Assembly (NCBI GenBank): GCA_937914775.1
Contig: CALDNB010000244.1
Location: forward strand, 1-10,629
DNA: 10,629 nt
Reading direction: 5' to 3'
Source: an uncultured Clostridia bacterium
GTDB lineage: Bacteria; Bacillota; Clostridia; Monoglobales; Firm-18
Below are positions 5,667-10,629 of the stretch, one piece after another; the first letter of the stretch is position 1, and every line of letters begins with the position of its first letter. A model generated the notes under the pieces. The model was not told where the DNA came from. It searched no databases and saw only the letters and a program-made list of their open reading frames with translations. Made by a program: the position numbers and the translations under genes.

Positions 5667-7409
5667 TTGTTTAAATCTATTCAATGGAAACTTGTAACAA
5701 TGTTTGTAATACTGGTTGTGGCAATTCTTGTGGCATTCGGTACGTTTATGCAGGAGCGTATAACGGACTTTTATCACCGTTCCTTCGCTCAGGAAATGTC
5801 CCTTAGTTTTTTGCCTGAACTTACAGACCAGTTGCAAAATGCAGAAAATGACAGCGAACCTGCAAAATCATTAAAAACAATACTTGATGCGTACTCAGGC
5901 CGTCTTGGTCTTAACTCAAACAGAGATTACTTTATACTTAACAAAACAAGCGGCGAAATTATCTCAGGCTCAAAAGACTACTACCAGGGCGGAATTACAG
6001 ACAACATTATTGCAGCAATGGCAGGAAACATCGGCAGTGCTACAAATGAAAACTTAGATTACATAGACTATGCTTATCCCTTAAACAGTCACATTATTTA
6101 TGTAAGGGATACCAAAGCAGAACTTCTTGACATTAACCATAACGTAATCCTGATTATTGCACAGGCTTTGCTTTTCGGTGTACTTATCTCTATGCTTCTT
6201 GGCTTCTTTATGTCAAAGACTTTAACAAGACCCATTGTTAACATTACTAACAAAGCAGAAAACATAGCAGGTGGTAACTATCTGCAGAAAATCGATGTAA
6301 AATCAGATGACGAGTTAGGTAAACTTGCATCAACCTTTAACGATATGGCGGTAATGATTAAAAACTCAATGGACGAAATTTCCCAGGAGAAAAATAAACT
6401 GGAAACTATTCTTCAGCACATGAACGACGGTGTCCTTGCTTTTGATTCCAATCAGAAACTTGTGCTGATTAACTCCACCGCCTATACGCTTTTAGGTCTT
6501 CGCAAAAACAAAAAAATCACTTTTGACGAATACTTTAATTCTTTGGGACTTAATGTTTCAATGGAGGAAATGTTATACTTAAAGAAAAATCTGGTGGAAA
6601 AAGACATAGATGTAAACAACAAATATTTAAAAGCATACTTTGCTACATTCAAATCAGACAACGAAAGATTAAGTAACGGCGTAGTTGTAGTGCTTCACGA
6701 CATTACAGAAATTCAAAGACTTGAACTTTCACGCCGTGAATTTGTAGCAAACGTATCCCACGAACTGCGTACTCCTCTTACCACCATCAAAACTTATTCC
6801 GAAACAATGATTGACAACACAGAAAATGAAGAGGACAAGTACTACTTAAACGTAATCGGCAATGAAGTTGACAGAATGACAAGACTTGTTAAAGATTTAC
6901 TTACATTAAGCAGTCTTGACCACAGAAAACTGTCAATTGTAAAAACCAGTTTTTCTTTGGACAAACTTCTTTACGAGGTAGTTACCAAACTGTCAGTTGA
7001 TGCCAAAAATAACGGCAAATCAATTAATTATACCTTGTCAAGCGAAATACCTCCCCTTTATGCCGACCGTGACAGAATAGAGCAGGTTATAACAAATATA
7101 ATTTCCAACTCAGTAAAATACACAGGGGATGACGGCGTAATAAATGTATATGCAGGATTTTTGTATAACGAGGCATACATCAAGATTAAAGACAACGGTA
7201 TAGGTATTCCGAAAGAATCTCTGCCCAAAATCTTTGACAGATTTTACAGGGTTGACAAGCACCGCTCCCGCGAACAGGGCGGCACCGGTCTTGGCCTTTC
7301 CATTGCTTACGAAATTATAAAACTGCATAACGGCACAATTTACATCGACAGCGATGTAGGACAGGGTACAGAAGTTATCATAAAATTGCCCGTTAATAAA
7401 ACAGAATAG
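5667..7409 (+). CDS. walK: WalK-type sensor histidine kinase
   Basis: A 580-residue membrane sensor kinase that autophosphorylates on His and would phosphorylate a WalR-type regulator controlling cell-wall metabolism. Layout: membrane segment 1 (about 9-27), extracellular sensor region (about 28-158), membrane segment 2 (about 159-182), HAMP (183-236, with TLTRPIVNITNKAE), PAS (about 244-350, QHMNDGVLAFDSNQ), HisKA with FVANVSHELRTPLTTIKTYS (359-378, phospho-acceptor His365), then HATPase with N box NIISNSVKYT (477-486), G1 DNGIGIP (509-515), F box FDRFYRVDK (523-531) and G2 GGTGLGLSI (538-546). No catalytic motif is missing. The architecture and the VSHELRTPLTT and FYRVDK motifs match WalK (VicK) rather than a generic PhoR. 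It starts with TTG at 5667, with AAAGGAAG (5650-5657) as ribosome binding site inside the end of rdgB. Its likely partner walR is about 2 kb away on the other strand. Confidence 0.85.
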   Translation: MFKSIQWKLVTMFVILVVAILVAFGTFMQERITDFYHRSFAQEMSLSFLPELTDQLQNAENDSEPAKSLKTILDAYSGRLGLNSNRDYFILNKTSGEIISGSKDYYQGGITDNIIAAMAGNIGSATNENLDYIDYAYPLNSHIIYVRDTKAELLDINHNVILIIAQALLFGVLISMLLGFFMSKTLTRPIVNITNKAENIAGGNYLQKIDVKSDDELGKLASTFNDMAVMIKNSMDEISQEKNKLETILQHMNDGVLAFDSNQKLVLINSTAYTLLGLRKNKKITFDEYFNSLGLNVSMEEMLYLKKNLVEKDIDVNNKYLKAYFATFKSDNERLSNGVVVVLHDITEIQRLELSRREFVANVSHELRTPLTTIKTYSETMIDNTENEEDKYYLNVIGNEVDRMTRLVKDLLTLSSLDHRKLSIVKTSFSLDKLLYEVVTKLSVDAKNNGKSINYTLSSEIPPLYADRDRIEQVITNIISNSVKYTGDDGVINVYAGFLYNEAYIKIKDNGIGIPKESLPKIFDRFYRVDKHRSREQGGTGLGLSIAYEIIKLHNGTIYIDSDVGQGTEVIIKLPVNKTE

Positions 7410-7418
7410 CATAGGTTT

Positions 7419-8111
7419 TTAAAGATGGTCCGACTGGGCCATCTTTTCTTTTAATATTTCTATTGCTTTCTTTTCAATTCTTGAAATGTAGGACCTTGAA
7501 ATGTTTAGTTTTTTTGCCACTTCCTTTTGTGTCATTTCTCTTGTACCTTTAAGTCCGTACCGCATAATTATAATGTCCCTTTCCCTTGGAGACAATGAGG
7601 TTTCCACTACATCATACAGTTTGTTTACAAGAATTTTATTGTTTATTGCGTCGCAGACCTCGTCATCGTTACTGCACAATATACTGTTAAATGTTATCTG
7701 ATTCCCCTCAAAATCAACACCAATCGGCTCTTCTATGGAAACTTCATTTTGCGTTTTTTTATTAGAGCGTATAAACATAAGTATTTCGTTGTCAATACAA
7801 CGGGATATATACGTAGAAAGTTTTGCCCCTTTTTTAGTATTAAAACTGTTGATGCCCTTAATAAGACCTATTGTTCCGATAGAAATATAGTCATCTGCAT
7901 CCTTACCTGTTCCCGAATACTTTTTTGCAATATGAGCAACAAGCCTTAAATTATGCTCAATAAGTTTGTTTTTTGCATCCTTATCTCCATTGGCATAAAG
8001 ATCTAAAAGCCGTCGTTCTTCTTTTGCACTTAAGGGCTTGGGGAAAGAATTATAAGAAGAAACATAAGAAATAAAGGCAAACAACTGTTTTAAAAGCATT
8101 AAAAAATACAT
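7419..8111 (-). CDS. sigK: RNA polymerase sporulation sigma factor, pro-sigma-K type
   Basis: A 230-residue sigma-70 family factor directing late mother-cell gene expression during sporulation. The N-terminus has a hydrophobic pro-sequence, MYFLMLLKQLFAFIS, followed by YVSSYNSFPKPLS (16-28), aligned with the known pro-sigma-K cleavage site (S-Y-V), so processing by a SpoIVFB-type intramembrane protease between Ser15 and Tyr16 is expected. Region 2 includes IEHNLRLVAHIAKKY (51-65) and YISIGTIGLIKGINSF (75-90), then RCIDNEILMFIR (104-115). Region 4 has SPRERDIIIMRYGLKG (174-189) and the helix-turn-helix TQKEVAKKLNISRSYISRIE (194-213). The gene is intact, with no skin-type insertion. The start at 8111 is preferred because it gives the family-like pro-sequence and has AGGGGG 7 nt upstream; the frame is open to 8150, but that stretch is a hairpin. 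Sigma-E is the main alternative; no spoIIGA is adjacent. Confidence 0.87.
   Translation of the reverse strand: MYFLMLLKQLFAFISYVSSYNSFPKPLSAKEERRLLDLYANGDKDAKNKLIEHNLRLVAHIAKKYSGTGKDADDYISIGTIGLIKGINSFNTKKGAKLSTYISRCIDNEILMFIRSNKKTQNEVSIEEPIGVDFEGNQITFNSILCSNDDEVCDAINNKILVNKLYDVVETSLSPRERDIIIMRYGLKGTREMTQKEVAKKLNISRSYISRIEKKAIEILKEKMAQSDHL
7421..7450 (+). terminator. Terminator of rdgB-walK, inside the 3' end of sigK
   Basis: AAAGATGGTCC (7421-7431) pairs with GGGCCATCTTT (7436-7446) around GACT, with one G-U wobble, followed by a T-rich tail (TCTTTT) in the plus direction. The leftward flank (TTTAAAAACC) is also T/A-rich but less typical. The stem lies within the last codons of sigK (stop at 7419-7421). 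Confidence 0.85.
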
Positions 8112-8147
8112 AAAAATACCCCCTGCTAACATTGTATTAGCAGAGGG
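8112..8147 (-). terminator. Hairpin after clc with U-tail, masking the sigK ribosome binding site
   Basis: Read leftward, CCCTCTGCTAA (8147-8137) pairs fully with TTAGCAGGGGG (8129-8119) with one U-G wobble and a 7-nt loop, followed by TATTTTT (8118-8112). It lies 7 nt after the clc stop and ends directly at the sigK ATG (8111). The AGGGGG ribosome binding site of sigK is the 3' side of the stem. Confidence 0.85.
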
Positions 8148-8158
8148 CATTTCCCTAT
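8131..8158 (-). promoter_or_regulatory. Candidate sigma-E-type promoter of sigK
   Basis: The minus strand reads ATA (8158-8156, overlapping the clc stop codon), 17 nt, then AATACAAT (8138-8131). The published Bacillus sigma-E consensus is ATA-N16-18-CATACANT, so one base differs. Initiation would fall near 8124, giving a very short leader that starts at the sigK ribosome binding site. sigK is a sigma-E target in Bacillus, which supports it; the match is short and could be chance. Confidence 0.4.
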
Positions 8159-9369
8159 TCCATTTTTGTTTTTGAATATATTATTTTTTGGGAACTGTAA
8201 AGTCCCTGATATCCTGACAGCAGATAACTTACTGCAACTGCCACCATATAAAGAGCAAAACCCTGACCTCCGAAAAGTTCAACAGACATAATCAGTGCAC
8301 TTAAAGGACAGTTGGTAACACCGCAAAAAAGAGCAATCATTCCCAAAGATGCACCAAAAGACGGGGCTAATCCCAGAACAGGTGATACTGCACAGCCAAA
8401 AGTTGCACCGATAAACAAGGTGGGTACTATCTCTCCGCCTTTAAATCCTGCACCAAGAGTAATTGCAGTAAACAGTATTTTCAGCGCAAAAGCGTAAACT
8501 TCGGTTTTGCCTGAAATTGCTTTTTCAATTATATGAGTTCCTGCTCCGTTGTAATCTCCTGTACCCAACACAAAGGTTAAAACTGCAACAACTAAACCGC
8601 CTACAATACTTGCTAAAAATTTATTTGGTATGTACTTTTCATAAAGGGTATGAGTTTTATTAAGTGCTATACAGAAAACTTTGCTGACGATTGCACAAAG
8701 TATTCCAAGTGTAACAGTCTGAAAAAGCGACAACGCCGACAAATTTGGAACATCTGTCACGGTGTAAGCAGTAGGCAAAACGCCAAAACTCTGCACTATA
8801 AAACGCCCTACAACTGCGCAAAGCACACAGGGCACTATGGCACAGTACTGCATAACACCAACATCAGTTATTTCCATAGCAAATACAGAGGCAGTAACAG
8901 GAGTTCCGAAAAGGGCAGAAAAAGCACCACTCATACCGCACATAGTTGCAGTCGCTTTGTCTTTTTCGTCAAACTTCAGTTTGTCACCTACAAAATAGCC
9001 TATGCTTCCGCCCATCTGCAAAGCGGCACCCTCACGACCTGCAGAGCCGCCGAACAGGTGAGTGATTGCAGTTGAAATAAAAATAAGAGGGGCTAATACA
9101 AGAGGCGGCTTGTCCTCTTTACGAACAGACATAATAACACAGTTTGTGCCTTTGTCCTTTTCCATACCGCATATTTTGTAAAGAGCAACGATAACAACAC
9201 CTGCAACGGGCAAAAACCACACAAGATACGTGTTGTTCATACGGACTTCTGTTGCAAACTCCAGAGCAATATGAAACAAGTATCCCAAAAAGCCAAGTAT
9301 TACGCCGATTATTACCGCCACAACACTCCATTTTAAAAATGCAATTATATTTTCTTTGAGTCTTGACAT
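8155..9369 (-). CDS. CLC-family anion channel/transporter, possibly fluoride type
   Basis: A 404-residue polytopic membrane protein of the CLC family, without C-terminal CBS domains. Visible motifs: FGGSAGREGAALQMGGSIG (106-124, with the gating Glu113), CGMSGAFSALFGTPVTASVF (144-163) and GAGFKGGEIVPTLFIGATFG (306-325), the equivalent of the GxFxP region. The GSGIP motif of classical chloride CLCs is not present at the expected place; KGTNCVIMSV (73-82) stands there. That change and the GFKGGE-x-x-P form recall the fluoride/proton antiporter (CLC-F) branch, but substrate cannot be settled from motifs. No fluoride (crcB) riboswitch fits in the 48-nt gap upstream. The ATG at 9369 has AAAGGA 7 nt upstream. 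It lies between walR and sigK, with hairpins on both sides. Confidence 0.88.
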   Translation of the reverse strand: MSRLKENIIAFLKWSVVAVIIGVILGFLGYLFHIALEFATEVRMNNTYLVWFLPVAGVVIVALYKICGMEKDKGTNCVIMSVRKEDKPPLVLAPLIFISTAITHLFGGSAGREGAALQMGGSIGYFVGDKLKFDEKDKATATMCGMSGAFSALFGTPVTASVFAMEITDVGVMQYCAIVPCVLCAVVGRFIVQSFGVLPTAYTVTDVPNLSALSLFQTVTLGILCAIVSKVFCIALNKTHTLYEKYIPNKFLASIVGGLVVAVLTFVLGTGDYNGAGTHIIEKAISGKTEVYAFALKILFTAITLGAGFKGGEIVPTLFIGATFGCAVSPVLGLAPSFGASLGMIALFCGVTNCPLSALIMSVELFGGQGFALYMVAVAVSYLLSGYQGLYSSQKIIYSKTKME

Positions 9370-9389
9370 AAAAAAGTCCTTTCTGCATT

Positions 9390-9415
9390 AAAAAAGGGCG
9401 GAACAACCGCCCTTT
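9390..9415 (-). terminator. Intrinsic terminator after walR
   Basis: Read leftward, AAAGGGCGG (9415-9407) pairs with CCGCCCTTT (9401-9393) around TTGTT, followed by a run of six T (9395-9390). It begins 2 nt after the walR stop and ends about 20 nt before the clc ATG, so any separate clc promoter would have to overlap it or lie within walR. Confidence 0.92.
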
Positions 9416-9417
9416 AA

Positions 9418-10122
9418 TCATTTCTGTTTTGCAAAGTAGTATCCCATACTTCTTTTTGTAATAACATAAGTGGGCTCTGACGGATTATCCTCGATTTTTT
9501 CACGAAGACGTCTTACGGTAACGTCAACAGTTCTTAAATCTCCAAGATAATCGTAACCCCATACCTTTTCCATCAAAGTTTCACGGGAATATATTTTCTC
9601 AGGCTGCAATGCCAGAAACTTTAACAGTTCAAATTCACGGATTGTAAGGTCTATTAACTTTCCGCCTTTTTTAACTTCAAAACGTTCAATGTTTAAAGTT
9701 AAATCTCCCTGCTTTATGGAGGTGTCGTTTTCATCGCCGTCAATGTATGTATATTCCTTTGCGCCACGGCGTAAGTTAGCCTGAACTCTTGCAAGAAGTT
9801 CTTTAATTGAGAATGGCTTTGTTATATAGTCATCCGCACCGATTGCAAGACCTAAAACCTTGTCTTCCTCCGCTTCTCTTGCAGTAATCATAACTATAGG
9901 AGTGTTAATTCTTTCTCTTAATTTTCTGCAAACGGTAAAACCGTCCATTTTAGGAAGCATTACATCAAGAAGAATAAGGTCGGGGTCTTCCTCCAACGCT
10001 ATTTTTACCGCCGCTTCGCCGTCATAGGCTTCTAAAACTTTGTAGCCGTTTTTCTTTAAATTAATTCTTAATATATCAACTATAGGTGCTTCATCATCTA
10101 CAATTAAAATTGTTTTTTCCAT
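9418..10122 (-). CDS. walR: WalR-type response regulator (OmpR/PhoB family)
   Basis: A 234-residue cytoplasmic DNA-binding response regulator. The receiver domain (about 3-118) has the acidic pair D9/D10, phospho-acceptor D53 in LILLDVMLPKMDG (49-61), T80 and K102 in YITKPFS (99-105). A linker of about 20 residues leads to a winged-helix domain (about 136-232) with LIDLTIREFELLKFLA (156-171), EKVWGYDYLGDLRTVDVTVR (185-204) and RRLREKIEDNP (204-214), which closely match WalR (YycF). WalR controls peptidoglycan hydrolase genes in Firmicutes. The second of two adjacent ATGs (10122) is chosen because AAAGGG lies 8 nt upstream and MEKTILIVDDE matches the family N-terminus; 10125 is possible. The gene starts 15 nt after the stop of the M23 peptidase gene and ends in a strong terminator. 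The likely kinase, walK, is on the opposite strand at 5667-7409. Confidence 0.88.
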   Translation of the reverse strand: MEKTILIVDDEAPIVDILRINLKKNGYKVLEAYDGEAAVKIALEEDPDLILLDVMLPKMDGFTVCRKLRERINTPIVMITAREAEEDKVLGLAIGADDYITKPFSIKELLARVQANLRRGAKEYTYIDGDENDTSIKQGDLTLNIERFEVKKGGKLIDLTIREFELLKFLALQPEKIYSRETLMEKVWGYDYLGDLRTVDVTVRRLREKIEDNPSEPTYVITKRSMGYYFAKQK

Positions 10123-10137
10123 CATAATTACCCTTTC

Positions 10138-10629
10138 TTAATTTGAACTGATAAACTGGAGTGGGTTTTGAGGCACGTTGTTAAGTCTTACTTCAAAATG
10201 CAAATGAGGTCCTGTACTTCTTCCTGTTGAGCCGACTTTTGCAATCAACTGACCTTTTTCAACTACCTGACCTTTTTTTACCAACAACTTGCTGCAATGT
10301 CCGTAGTATGTGGTATAGCCGTTGCCGTGACTTAGTTTTACGAGATTGCCGTAACCGCCTTCCCAGCCTGAAAACTCAACTACACCGTCATCTGCGGCAA
10401 CAATGTTTGTGCCCGTAGATGCAGCAATATCTATTCCCTGATGCTGTCTGTTCCATCTTGTGCCGTAACGGGAACTAAGTGAGCCGTAAGTAGGTCTTAT
10501 GAAACTTCCCGTACCTACACCGCTTAACTTTGTACCCACAACTGTTACTTTTGCCACAGGCTCTTTTATCACAGTTTTTTCATGTATTGTTTCTGTAACT
10601 TCTTCGCCATTTATAAATACAACATCTTT
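10138..10629 (-). CDS. G5-domain M23 family peptidoglycan metallopeptidase (5' end outside window)
   Basis: The C-terminal 163 residues of an exported cell-wall endopeptidase. The first 34 visible residues, from VVFINGEEVTETIHEKTVIKE (3-23) to KVTVVGTK (27-34), read as the end of a G5 domain, which is linked to peptidoglycan or sugar binding. A LytM/M23 domain follows (about 43-160) with all active-site elements: H63 and D67 in HQGIDIA, YYGH with H111, and PHLHFE with H142 and H144. Zinc would be held by H63, D67 and H144. The frame stays open to the window edge, so the GTG at 10572 is an internal valine codon and not a start; signal peptide and any further domains lie beyond 10629. Cotranscription with walR is likely because only 12-15 nt separate the two genes and no hairpin intervenes. 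(Length of the longest quoted segment is kept to visible motif residues.). Confidence 0.9.
   Translation of the reverse strand, partial: KDVVFINGEEVTETIHEKTVIKEPVAKVTVVGTKLSGVGTGSFIRPTYGSLSSRYGTRWNRQHQGIDIAASTGTNIVAADDGVVEFSGWEGGYGNLVKLSHGNGYTTYYGHCSKLLVKKGQVVEKGQLIAKVGSTGRSTGPHLHFEVRLNNVPQNPLQFISSN

Noticed and set aside
7419..8111. Skin-type element interrupting sigK
   Set aside because: The coding sequence is continuous from the pro-region through region 4, with no recombinase or attachment-like duplication nearby.
8112..8150. Upstream extension of sigK to the ATG at 8150
   Set aside because: The 13 extra codons are the two arms and loop of the clc terminator hairpin, and no good ribosome binding site precedes 8150. 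The start at 8111 gives a family-like pro-sequence.
8650..9075. 141-codon plus-strand reading frame opposite clc
   Set aside because: It lies wholly antisense to a clear membrane-protein gene, has no recognisable domain and no ribosome binding site; it reflects the codon pattern of clc.
9370..9417. Fluoride (crcB) riboswitch before the CLC gene
   Set aside because: The 48-nt gap is taken up by the walR terminator and the clc ribosome binding site; there is no pseudoknot-forming sequence of the right size.
10570..10572. GTG as start of the M23 peptidase
   Set aside because: The reading frame continues upstream to the window edge and encodes the rest of a G5 domain, so this GTG is an internal valine codon.

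Overview
The window looks like chromosomal DNA of an AT-rich, anaerobic, spore-forming low-GC Gram-positive bacterium (Clostridia-like). The evidence is a flavodiiron O2/NO reductase, a pro-sigma-K-type sporulation sigma factor, a WalR/WalK-type pair, strong AGGAGG-type ribosome binding sites, T-tailed hairpin terminators and two TTG starts. No mobile element, CRISPR array, rRNA or tRNA gene was seen. Most of the content is housekeeping; the unusual aspects are gene order and the way regulatory signals overlap.

Region 1 (1-1795): the 5' end of rpoB runs leftward off the window. It is divergent from fprA (flavodiiron protein), with a promoter-rich gap at 393-580. A symmetric terminator at 1764-1795 separates fprA from the convergent leftward block.

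Region 2 (1794-4946, minus strand): an N-acetylhexosamine 1-kinase (nahK-like), then a pair of overlapping half-size CHR (chromate-type) transporter genes, then an uncharacterised protein that may have a polysaccharide-deacetylase-like fold. A perfect 14-bp hairpin lies between the kinase and the first CHR gene.

Region 3 (4947-7447, plus strand): a divergent promoter region, then rdgB (XTP/dITP pyrophosphatase) and, 4 nt later, a WalK-type sensor histidine kinase. This pair ends in a terminator that lies inside the last codons of the convergent sigK.

Region 4 (7419-10629, minus strand): in transcription order, a G5-domain/M23 peptidoglycan peptidase (5' end outside the window), walR, a CLC-family anion transporter and sigK. 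Hairpins follow walR and clc, each only a few bases before the next start codon. The WalR-like regulator and WalK-like kinase, usually adjacent in one operon, are therefore separated here by clc and sigK and lie on opposite strands. The M23/G5 gene directly upstream of walR fits the known role of WalRK in controlling cell-wall hydrolases.

The most interesting local signal is at 8109-8158. The clc stop codon, a terminator hairpin, a candidate sigma-E-type promoter and the sigK ribosome binding site are packed into about 50 bases. No convincing previously undescribed system is present. All gene calls rest on reading motifs and recalled family sequences; no searches were run.
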